Shown here in pieces: positions 1 to 7,033 of a stretch of DNA of 57,468 nt. The position numbers were made by a program, and so were the translations under genes. This DNA is from Candidatus Krumholzibacteriia bacterium (GTDB lineage Bacteria; Krumholzibacteriota; Krumholzibacteriia; G020349025), in the NCBI GenBank assembly GCA_035649275.1, contig DASRJW010000124.1:1-57468 (forward strand), read 5' to 3'. How positions within the stretch are numbered: the stretch's first letter is position 1; each line of letters begins with the position of its first letter. The notes under the pieces are model-generated. The model saw nothing but the letters and a program-made list of their open reading frames with translations. It searched no databases and was not told where the DNA came from.

Positions 1-1064
1 GCCTTGCGGCGATTGCGATCGGCCTGCTGCACCGCCACGGTCCGTTCCCAATCGTCGAGCATGCGCTGCCGCGCCGCCGCTTCGAAATGCGGCGCCGGCA
101 CAGGCTCGGTAGGTTTCACCGCATCATCCACCTCCAGATCCAGGAGCACGCTCAGCTGCCGCAGCTGTTCGCGGGCGTCGACCTCGGCGTCCACATGCTC
201 GAGCTCGGCGTCGAGCCGCTTCGACGCCGACTGCAGCCATAGCTCTTCCGAGATGACGCCGTCCTTGAACTTGAGCGAGTCCACTCGGGCCTGGGCCCGA
301 GCCGCCTCCATCCGGTCGCGGGTGAGGTCCTTCTTGAGCTCGAACCGCAGCACCGCGACGTAGGCGTCGGTCACGTCCCGGCGCAGCTGCCCCTCTTGCT
401 TCTGCTGCTCCGCGCTGGCGATGTCCCGGTCGTCTTGCAGATCATTGAGCAGCTTCTTCGCCGCCGAGGGGCGGAAGAGTGGCTGCTCCAGGCGGAAATC
501 GAAATATCCCCGGCGCAGCGTCTCGTAGACGAACTCCCCGGACCCGATGAGCCGGGTATCGGGATAGCGCGAATCGTCGGCGTTCAGGTTTGCCGACCCC
601 GTGAGGGTGCCGCCGGTGATCAAGCTCTGCTTGAGCTCGATGAAGGACTCGAAGGACAGATCCCGCGTCCGGTAGAGCTGTTTCGTGTTGGCGCCGCCGA
701 AAAAGCGGTAGCTCTCGTCCACGTCGAAGGCCGGCACCGAGCCGTTGATCGACACCTCGGGCAGCTTGTAATTGATCCGCTGCGCCTGATACTGCTGCCC
801 TACCACCTCCGCCTGCCCGCGGATGATGCGGCCCCGGGCTGTCTTTTCCACCGCCCGCTGCACCGCCTGTTCCAGCGTCAGATCCAGGACGTCTGCCGCC
901 GCCGGCGAGACCCAGCTCTGCTGCACCGACCACAGGATCAGGCACAAGGCTGCGACCGACCACCGGCCCGAGCAGGCGAGACAACGTCGATGGCGGACAT
1001 GTCGACCATGAGCATGCTTAGCGCGGACGTACATACGACGGACAGGCATGCGACGGGAATGCAT
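1..1064 (-). CDS. TolC-family outer-membrane efflux protein (3' end outside window)
   Basis: This reading frame runs from an ATG at 1064 to the window edge with no stop, so the C-terminal part is missing. An AGGAGG ribosome site lies 8 bases before the ATG. The first ~55 residues are a very basic leader, a hydrophobic stretch (AALCLILW) and an Ala-rich cleavage region, i.e. a long signal peptide. The mature part starts with LDLTLEQAVQRA, the usual opening of TolC/OEP proteins, and continues as long Ala/Glu/Gln/Arg-rich helices as expected for the periplasmic tunnel. It lies 30 bases downstream of the permease gene and would be the outer-membrane channel of that tripartite pump. The family is clear; the substrate is unknown. 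Confidence 0.85.
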   Translation of the reverse strand, partial: MHSRRMPVRRMYVRAKHAHGRHVRHRRCLACSGRWSVAALCLILWSVQQSWVSPAAADVLDLTLEQAVQRAVEKTARGRIIRGQAEVVGQQYQAQRINYKLPEVSINGSVPAFDVDESYRFFGGANTKQLYRTRDLSFESFIELKQSLITGGTLTGSANLNADDSRYPDTRLIGSGEFVYETLRRGYFDFRLEQPLFRPSAAKKLLNDLQDDRDIASAEQQKQEGQLRRDVTDAYVAVLRFELKKDLTRDRMEAARAQARVDSLKFKDGVISEELWLQSASKRLDAELEHVDAEVDAREQLRQLSVLLDLEVDDAVKPTEPVPAPHFEAAARQRMLDDWERTVAVQQADRNRRK

Positions 1065-1094
1065 GCGACAAGCCTCCTCTCGGCCAGACCGAGC

Positions 1095-2402
1095 TCATTC
1101 GTAACGCAGGGATTCGATGACGTCGACCCGGGCGGCGCGCGCCGCCGGATAAAGCCCGAAGACGATGCCCACGAGACTGGACACACCGATGGCGAGCACG
1201 ATGGCGAACAGCGACACCACGGTCGGCCATTGCGCATAGAAGGAGATCACCCGCGAAATCAGCAGCCCCAGCGCCAGGCCGATGCCGCAGCCGAGCATGC
1301 AGATGGCGATGGCCTCCACCAGGAACTGCAGCAGGATGTCGCGCCGGGTGGCGCCCACGGCGCGGCGTATCCCGATCTCCCGGGTGCGCTCCAGCACCGT
1401 CGCCAGCATGATGTTCATGATCCCAATGCCGCCGACCAGCAGCGACAGCCCGGCGATCGCGCCCATCACGATGTTGAAGATACGCTGCGTCTTCTGCGAC
1501 TGCCGCAGCAGCGACTCGGGGACGACGATGTCGTAATCGCCCACCCCGCCGTGGCGGCGCGCCAAGATCCGTTCCACCAGCTTGGCCACGGCGGGCACGT
1601 GGCTCAGGCTGCGAGCCGTCACGGTGAGCTGGTCGATCTCCGGAACATTGAACTTCTGCTCGCCGCCCTGGTTCATGGTGACGGAGAAGCCGCCCTCCAT
1701 CCGCGAGCGCGACGCCAGAGTCTGGCGGTCGAACTTCTTCTGTGCTGTGACCAGCGGGATGTAGATATCCTCGTTGAGGTTCTTCAGCTCCAATCCCTCC
1801 ACCTTGCCGCGCCCCAGGTACTTGTCCGCCATGACGCCGACCACGGTGAAGTCGAGGTCCCCGACGCGCACGCTCTCCCCGAGAGGATCACTGAAGGTGA
1901 AGAGCGCCCGCTTCGCCTTCGCCCCGAGCACGCAAACCTGGGCGAAGGTTTCGTCGTCGCTGGGGAGGAGGAAGCGACCCGCTTCGACCTCGACCGAAGA
2001 CGAGAGCATGAATGCCGGCGTCGTGGCGACCACCCGCACCGGCGCGATCTGCGAGCGCTGGCGCACCGTCTCCAGGGGCTCGTAGCGCTGCGGCACCACG
2101 TTGGCGACCAAGTCGGTGAAGGCGGCGATGTTGGCTGCATCCTCCAGCGACAGCCCCGGCGAGCGGTGCAGTCCCTCGTCGCCTCCCGGATCTTCCTCGG
2201 GGGCCTTGGCATTGACGATGACGTTGTTGATGCCGAGGACGGCGATTTCCTCGAGCACTTCCTTCTCGGCCCCGGCGCCGATGGAGAGCATGCCCACCAC
2301 GGCGGCGACGCCGATGATGACGCCGAGCATGGTGAGGAGAGTGCGCAGCTTGTGAGTGCCGAGCGAATCGAAGGCCATCAGCAGGGTCCGCCGGGTTTCC
2401 AT
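1095..2402 (-). CDS. MacB/FtsX-family ABC transporter permease
   Basis: The 435-residue protein has the MacB permease layout. There is an N-terminal membrane segment (about residues 17-40, LRTLLTMLGVIIGVAAVVGM), a large periplasmic domain of about 230 residues, then three C-terminal membrane segments containing the conserved ERTREIGIRRAVGA motif, ending in ESLRYE. It would couple ATP hydrolysis to a periplasmic adaptor and TolC channel, exporting substrates from the periplasm or outer membrane leaflet. Unlike E. coli MacB it carries no ATP-binding domain, and no ATPase gene is present in the visible operon. It starts 8 bases after the adaptor gene and is followed by the channel gene. Confidence 0.92.
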   Translation of the reverse strand: METRRTLLMAFDSLGTHKLRTLLTMLGVIIGVAAVVGMLSIGAGAEKEVLEEIAVLGINNVIVNAKAPEEDPGGDEGLHRSPGLSLEDAANIAAFTDLVANVVPQRYEPLETVRQRSQIAPVRVVATTPAFMLSSSVEVEAGRFLLPSDDETFAQVCVLGAKAKRALFTFSDPLGESVRVGDLDFTVVGVMADKYLGRGKVEGLELKNLNEDIYIPLVTAQKKFDRQTLASRSRMEGGFSVTMNQGGEQKFNVPEIDQLTVTARSLSHVPAVAKLVERILARRHGGVGDYDIVVPESLLRQSQKTQRIFNIVMGAIAGLSLLVGGIGIMNIMLATVLERTREIGIRRAVGATRRDILLQFLVEAIAICMLGCGIGLALGLLISRVISFYAQWPTVVSLFAIVLAIGVSSLVGIVFGLYPAARAARVDVIESLRYE

Positions 2403-2410
2403 GGCCCGCC

Positions 2411-3664
2411 CTAGGGCCCGGCCTGGGCGGCCGGCGGCGGCTGGCGTCCTTTGTTCATCTCCGGCTGCGTCGCCTTCTCGCCGGGCATTCCCGGTTCCTC
2501 CAGCGTCGGATCGACGAGGCAGATGCGCTCGCCACCCTGGAGACCGCGGGTGACCTCGATGTCCCGGTCGTTCCGCCGCCCGACCTGCACCTCCACCGGG
2601 CTTCCGTCCGCGAGATACACGAGCGGCTTGCCCTGCTTCTCGAACACCGCTTCGAGGGGCACCGAGACCACGTCGGGCAAGCGCTGGACGATGACCTGTG
2701 CCGAGGCGGACATGCCGGGTTTGAGCTTCGGGTCCACGTCGAGAATGGCTAGCTCCACGTCGAAGACATTGATCTTGGAGTTGGGCTCTTTGCGGCGTGC
2801 CAGCGTCCCCTTGCGCACCACCTTGGCCCGGTAGGTCGTGTCAGCGAAGGCATCCACGGTGACGATGGCTTCCTGCTCGGGCTCGACGGCGCTGGCATCG
2901 ACTTCCGAAACCGTGGCCTTGACGATCATCTCGCTGAGATCCGGCACGGCGACGAGCGGCTGACCCTGCCAGGGCGAATCACCAGCCTGCACCTTGCTCA
3001 TGGCGTTCCCCTTCCAAATCTCGAGATGTACCACCATTCCGGCGATCGGGGCGAGGAGCGTCATCTGATCGAGCTCGCGCTGGGCCAGCATCACCTTGTC
3101 TCGGGCGCGCTGCACCTCTAACGTCGCCTTCTGCACGTCAGCGCGCTGTTGTTCGATCTTGGCCTGATTGTTGAGCTCCGCCAGCTCCAGCTTCAGTTTC
3201 GCCTCGTCGGCCACGCGCGGCGCCTCGTACTTCAGCTCGTCGTAGCTGCGCCGCGCCTGCTGCAGCTCGAGCGCCAGCTGCTTCTCCTGGATGGCGAGCT
3301 CCCTTTTGGCGCGCTCCAGCGAGGTCTCCGCGATCTTGAGGGCCGACTGGTTGTCCTGCAGCTCGGCCTGCTGCTGGGTGGCGTTGAAGCGGACCACCGG
3401 ATCCTGAGGCTTGACCTGTGAACCCTCCGGGGCGAGCCAGGTGATCTGCAGGTTGCGCACCCGCGGCGCCACCAGGGCGGAGGCCTGACGCGCGTCCACC
3501 TGGCCGTTGACCCGGATCGACAGCAGGAACTCCCCCTTCTTCGCCGAGGCCAGCGGGATGTCGGGAGCGGTGGAGAGGAAGGCGTGCACGCCGTAGTAGC
3601 CGCCTACGAGCACGGCGCCCCCGACAAGGAGGAGGGAGATCGTCTTCACGACGGCACGACGCAT
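2411..3664 (-). CDS. HlyD/MacA-type periplasmic adaptor (membrane fusion protein)
   Basis: The 417-residue protein has an N-terminal membrane anchor (about residues 8-28, ISLLLVGGAVLVGGYYGVHA) followed by a barrel/lipoyl half (LSIRVNGQVDARQASALVAPR). A long coiled-coil hairpin rich in Gln/Glu/Arg/Lys (about residues 90-200), the second lipoyl half (LLAPIAGMVVHLEIWKG) and beta-barrel domains (KPGMSASAQVIV) follow. This is the standard order for an efflux adaptor bridging an inner-membrane permease and a TolC channel, and both of those genes follow immediately. The start ATG sits within a short imperfect inverted repeat (3664-3681) that could act on expression. Family assignment is firm; the transported compound is unknown. 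Confidence 0.92.
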   Translation of the reverse strand: MRRAVVKTISLLLVGGAVLVGGYYGVHAFLSTAPDIPLASAKKGEFLLSIRVNGQVDARQASALVAPRVRNLQITWLAPEGSQVKPQDPVVRFNATQQQAELQDNQSALKIAETSLERAKRELAIQEKQLALELQQARRSYDELKYEAPRVADEAKLKLELAELNNQAKIEQQRADVQKATLEVQRARDKVMLAQRELDQMTLLAPIAGMVVHLEIWKGNAMSKVQAGDSPWQGQPLVAVPDLSEMIVKATVSEVDASAVEPEQEAIVTVDAFADTTYRAKVVRKGTLARRKEPNSKINVFDVELAILDVDPKLKPGMSASAQVIVQRLPDVVSVPLEAVFEKQGKPLVYLADGSPVEVQVGRRNDRDIEVTRGLQGGERICLVDPTLEEPGMPGEKATQPEMNKGRQPPPAAQAGP

Positions 3665-3719
3665 TGTCTGACCTCAGGCAATGAAGTGACCGTTGCGCTC
3701 GCGCACCGGTCACACCACA

Positions 3720-4559
3720 TCACTTGTACAGTATCTTCACGCCCGACCAGGTAGCACTCGCGACCACGGCCGCGGCGCTGGACGGCGCCGTCGAACCCAG
3801 ATCCTCCCAGATGTAGATCAGGAACTTGCCTGACTCCCCCACCGGCTTCGTCAGATCCTCGATGACGACGAAGTTCGCCTCGCCTTCCACCTTGTAGTCC
3901 GTGCCGGTGAGATCGAAGAGCACGTAGGTGCTGTAGCGCGCATCGCTGGCCTTCCAGATATCCGGATCCAGCTTGCCGTCGAGGCCGTGGTTTTCCGAGT
4001 AGAGATCCCCGCGCTCCCCGAAGGACTCGAGGGGCGTGAGCGTGATCTGTAGGCTCTGCATCCATAGGTCCGCGGGGACGATGGGATCGCCTGGATCAGG
4101 ACTCTCCGGGTGGAACATGCGCTTCTGGATGCGCACTTCTTCGTCATATCCCCACGACGTCTCGCTGGTCGTCGGATCGCTCAAGAAGAAGAGGTATTCG
4201 GCTTTGCGGTTGCCTACCTTCTCGTTGGCGAGAAGAGAAGCGAAGAGGGCACTGTCCCGCGTCAGGTAGGACCGCGCCAGGGCTTGGATGAGAGCTTCGG
4301 GCGAGTCGAGACGCGAGGCCGGGACGATGAAAGCGAAGCCTGCCGGCCTCGCAGTGTACGTCCCGGGAGGCAGGACGAAGAGATCCCGGACCACCACCGC
4401 GTCGAGCGCCCCTGAATCCCCGATCCGATACGCGTGCACCGAGCCAGAACTGGGCGTCACTTCGAACGCTGCCGTGGGGCCCGTGGGTGGCGCGACGGGA
4501 TCCTCTTCACAGGCGAGGGCGACGCAGAGGGCCGCGACGAGCAAGCATCGTACTTTCAT
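3720..4559 (-). CDS. Hypothetical lipoprotein
   Basis: The 279-residue protein begins with a short signal sequence and a lipobox (VALAC at about residues 12-16), so it should be lipid-anchored. The mature part opens with a Pro/Asp-rich linker (EEDPVAPPTGP), then an Ig-like stretch. A longer domain with PEALIQALARSYLTRDSALFASLL follows, resembling a small NTF2-like or cystatin-like fold in its pattern of an amphipathic helix followed by strands. I do not recognise a function. It ends 55 bases upstream of the adaptor gene on the same strand, so it may head the efflux operon. GGGGAGGG lies just before the ATG. Confidence 0.75.
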   Translation of the reverse strand: MKVRCLLVAALCVALACEEDPVAPPTGPTAAFEVTPSSGSVHAYRIGDSGALDAVVVRDLFVLPPGTYTARPAGFAFIVPASRLDSPEALIQALARSYLTRDSALFASLLANEKVGNRKAEYLFFLSDPTTSETSWGYDEEVRIQKRMFHPESPDPGDPIVPADLWMQSLQITLTPLESFGERGDLYSENHGLDGKLDPDIWKASDARYSTYVLFDLTGTDYKVEGEANFVVIEDLTKPVGESGKFLIYIWEDLGSTAPSSAAAVVASATWSGVKILYK

Positions 4560-4913
4560 GCCCTCCCCTTCGGCCGGCCGTGTCGCCGGAGCTCGCTATG
4601 GGCAGGTCGATGTCCATGATGCCGCAGAGCCGGCGGAGCGACGAAGCCGATCTCTGCGGTCATGGTAGCACTCGGATCGCAGCGACGGGGCTGGACGCCC
4701 TCCAAGGGAGGCCGCGCCTGCCGGTGAGGAGGACCCTCTCTCCGGAGCCCCGAGCGGGGCTAGGGCCCGCGGAACGGAGCAGACACGACGGCTGCTCTGG
4801 TTCTCGGGGAGCGGCTGCGTTGACGGGGCCGAGCGCCGATGCTACCGTGAACCGATCCGCTGTTGCCCTCGCTGCACTGCCTTCCGTGCACGCGGCCGTA
4901 GCCTGCCCGTTAC

Positions 4914-4952
4914 GTCCGCAAGCGGACGGGGCGGGCGCTCGTCCGCCCCGTC
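4914..4952. other. Overlapping alternative hairpins
   Basis: GTCCGC-AA-GCGGAC (4914-4927) overlaps a perfect 10-base inverted repeat GACGGGGCGG / CCGCCCCGTC (4925-4934 and 4943-4952) with an 8-base loop. The two stems share bases, so they cannot form together. There is no clear T-run on either side; a factor-assisted terminator or an RNA switch is possible but unproven. Confidence 0.45.
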
Positions 4953-5029
4953 GTCTGTCTCACCTTCGACGGCTACGCTAGTGGCTCACGGCTAGTCTTC
5001 TGACTCCGCAACTGGGCTGAGTCGGCTGC

Positions 5030-5069
5030 TTGGCTGACTCGTCTACTTGGCTGACTCGTCTACTTGGCT
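5030..5069. repeat. 17-base direct tandem repeat
   Basis: The unit TTGGCTGACTCGTCTAC occurs at 5030-5046 and 5047-5063 without change. It continues as a partial copy (TTGGCT) and a diverged TACTCGGCTAC that runs to the stop codon of the aldo/keto reductase gene. There are no spacers, so it is not CRISPR. Confidence 0.8.
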
Positions 5070-5075
5070 ACTCGG

Positions 5076-6110
5076 CTACTCCGCTGACTTCTTCTCGGAC
5101 AGGTCGATGCGGTCCTGCATCCCGCCGTGTAGGAGATCGACGATGCGCGGCTGGGAGAGGAAGTTGTGCGGGAAGCCGAGATCCATGCGGCTCACCTCGT
5201 CGAGACGCCGCAGGTGTTCCTCGGCGAGTCGGACCTCGAGCGTTCCGAGGTTGTCGCGGAACTGCTCCAGGTCGCGGGCCCCCAGGATCGGGACGAGCCC
5301 CGGCTGCTGCCGTGCCCAGGCAAGTGCCACTGGCGCCGGCGTGCAGCCCAACTCCTCGGCCACTGCCACGACGGTGGCGGCGATCTTCAAGTTGCGCTCC
5401 ACCGTGGCGGCGCCCTCCTTGGCGCGGCCCTCGGCGCGGGCGGAACGGTTGTACTTGCCCGAGAGCACGCCGGCGCCGAGGACGCTCCACGGCGTCACCG
5501 CCAGCGAGAAGGCCCGCGCCATGGGGAGCAGATCCGCTTCGGCGCTGCGGTCGATGAGGCTGTAGCGGAGCTGCAAGGCCACGAAGGGTGACCAGCCGCG
5601 CAGCGCGGCCAGAGTGTTGGCCTGCGCCACGACCCAGGCGGGCGTGTCGGAGGCGCCGACGTGCAGCACCTTGCCGGCGCGCACGACATCGTCCAAAGCG
5701 CGCATCACCTCGTCCACCGCGGTGGTGAAATCCCAGGCGTGCACCCACAAGAGATCGACGTAGTCGGTGCCGAGACGCGCCAGGCTCTCTTCCAGGGCGC
5801 GCACCATGTTCTTGCGGTGGTTGCCGCTGAAGTTGGGGACGTCCCGCCGGGTGAACAGGCCGTACTTCGTAGCCACGACGAAACGGTGGCGGTCACCGTG
5901 GATGAATTCGCCGACGAAACGCTCGCTCGAGCCTTCGGTGTAGCGGTTCGCGGTGTCGATGAAGTTGCCGCCGGCGTCGGCGAAGGCGGTGAAGATCCGC
6001 CGGCTCTCTTCCTTCGACGCCCCCCAGCCCCACTCGGTACCGAAGGTCATCGTCCCGAGGGCGACCTCGGAGACTCGCAGGCCGCTCCGACCGAGCAGCT
6101 TGTACTGCAT
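5076..6110 (-). CDS. Aldo/keto reductase
   Basis: The 344-residue protein starts MQYKLLGRSGLRVSEVALG, the usual opening of the family, and keeps the catalytic tetrad in context: Asp and Tyr in FIDTANRYTEG, Lys in VVATKYG and His in LLWVHAWD. The C-terminal half has the NADPH-binding pattern (TPWSVLGAGVLSGKY and later PILGARDLEQFRDNL). It would reduce aldehydes or ketones with NADPH in the cytoplasm. It lies 18 bases after the exonuclease gene on the same strand. The substrate cannot be told from sequence. Confidence 0.93.
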   Translation of the reverse strand: MQYKLLGRSGLRVSEVALGTMTFGTEWGWGASKEESRRIFTAFADAGGNFIDTANRYTEGSSERFVGEFIHGDRHRFVVATKYGLFTRRDVPNFSGNHRKNMVRALEESLARLGTDYVDLLWVHAWDFTTAVDEVMRALDDVVRAGKVLHVGASDTPAWVVAQANTLAALRGWSPFVALQLRYSLIDRSAEADLLPMARAFSLAVTPWSVLGAGVLSGKYNRSARAEGRAKEGAATVERNLKIAATVVAVAEELGCTPAPVALAWARQQPGLVPILGARDLEQFRDNLGTLEVRLAEEHLRRLDEVSRMDLGFPHNFLSQPRIVDLLHGGMQDRIDLSEKKSAE

Positions 6111-6128
6111 CCGGACTCCATCTTGCCC

Positions 6129-7025
6129 TTAGGAAGACGCGCCGGCGGCACTGCGGCGCTCGACCTCGGCGCGAGCGCGCTCCCACAGAGCGGGGGCGCC
6201 GAGCTGGGCGCTGAAGGCCTTGAAGCTGCGCTTCGGACCCGTCCAGCGCAGCGCCTCGACCGTGCGGAAGAGCTTGGCATCGGTGCGCAGAGTCGCCAGG
6301 TCGCGGAAGAGCATCGCCTCGTCCCAGTGTTCCACCAGGTTCGCCCCGAGCTGCGCCGCGTTCCGCAGCGGCACCTTCCAGCGTATCGCTTCCTTCGGAA
6401 TCTCTTCCAGATGCGGGAAGCGATGCAGCACTGCGGCGGCCGACTTGGCCCCCCAGCCACGGACGCCGGGGTAGCCGTCGGCGGTGTCGCCGACCAGGGC
6501 GAGGTAGTCGGGGATGGAGGACGGCGTCACGCCAAAGCGTGCCTCCACGGCGCGGGCGTCCCGCACCTGGCCCGTGCGCCGGTCGAGCTGCACGACCCGA
6601 GCCTCTTTCACGCACTGCGCCAGATCTTTGTCGGGCGAACAGATGTAGACGGTTTCGACGCGCCGGTCCCGGGCGGCGAGCTTCGCCGCCGCGCCGAGCG
6701 CGTCGTCCGCTTCGAGCTCCACCATGGGCCAGACGACGACGCCGAGCTTCTCCAGCGCCTCTTCCAGCAAGGGGAACTGCGACAGCAGGTCTTCCGGCAT
6801 GCCCCGGCCGGTCTTGTAGCCGTGATAGAGATCGTTGCGGAACGATTCCACCACGTGATCCGTCGCCACGCCGAGGTGCGTGGCGCCGCTCTTCAGCATG
6901 GCGAGGACCGAGGTGAGGACACCGCGCACCGCGGCCACCTCGTGGCCGGCCTCGTCCTGCATCGAGGGCAGGGCGTAGTAGTGGCGGAAGAGCTCGTAGG
7001 TGCCGTCGATCAGATGGACGTCCAT
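6129..7025 (-). CDS. Stand-alone 5'-3' exonuclease / flap endonuclease domain protein
   Basis: The 298-residue protein matches the size of the N-terminal exonuclease of DNA polymerase I but is a separate gene. It starts MDVHLIDGTYELFRHYYALP, has the metal-binding segment with ELEADDALGAAAKLA, then VYICSPDKDLAQCV and the LVGDTADGYPGVRGWGAKSA helix-hairpin-helix segment. It should cut 5' flaps or RNA primers. The ATG at 7025 was chosen because it lies 8 bases after the stop of the upstream oligopeptidase gene; the open frame runs far upstream only as an antisense-like shadow. Pairing with a peptidase gene is not an obvious functional link. Confidence 0.9.
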   Translation of the reverse strand: MDVHLIDGTYELFRHYYALPSMQDEAGHEVAAVRGVLTSVLAMLKSGATHLGVATDHVVESFRNDLYHGYKTGRGMPEDLLSQFPLLEEALEKLGVVVWPMVELEADDALGAAAKLAARDRRVETVYICSPDKDLAQCVKEARVVQLDRRTGQVRDARAVEARFGVTPSSIPDYLALVGDTADGYPGVRGWGAKSAAAVLHRFPHLEEIPKEAIRWKVPLRNAAQLGANLVEHWDEAMLFRDLATLRTDAKLFRTVEALRWTGPKRSFKAFSAQLGAPALWERARAEVERRSAAGASS

Positions 7026-7033
7026 GTTCCCCG

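Larger units (their letters stand above)
4560..5075. other. Hairpin-rich intergenic region
   Basis: No convincing gene is seen. The stretch contains several strong inverted repeats: CCGCAGAG/CTCTGCGG at 4622-4629 and 4652-4659 with a nested CGGC/GCCG pair; AGCCCC-GAGC-GGGGCT at 4746-4761; and two mutually exclusive hairpins at 4914-4927 and 4925-4952. It ends with a 17-base tandem repeat. It separates two minus-strand operons, so it should hold the end of the aldo/keto reductase operon and the start of the lipoprotein/efflux operon. Confidence 0.55.

Noticed and set aside
396-2414. Long plus-strand open frame (672 codons)
   Set aside because: It lies antisense to the channel and permease genes, has no recognisable domain and is rich in Arg/His/Gln/Asp as typical of a high-GC antisense frame.
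3664-3681. TTGTCTGA-CC-TCAGGCAA as an operator of the efflux operon
   Set aside because: The arms are imperfect (one G-T pair) and overlap the start codon; without a second copy or a neighbouring regulator gene the support is too weak.
4746-4952. Intrinsic terminators
   Set aside because: The stems are strong but none is followed by a T-run on either strand, so they were listed only as hairpins.
5030-5069. CRISPR-like repeat
   Set aside because: The copies are directly adjacent with no spacers, and no cas genes are present. The same applies to 38892-38942.
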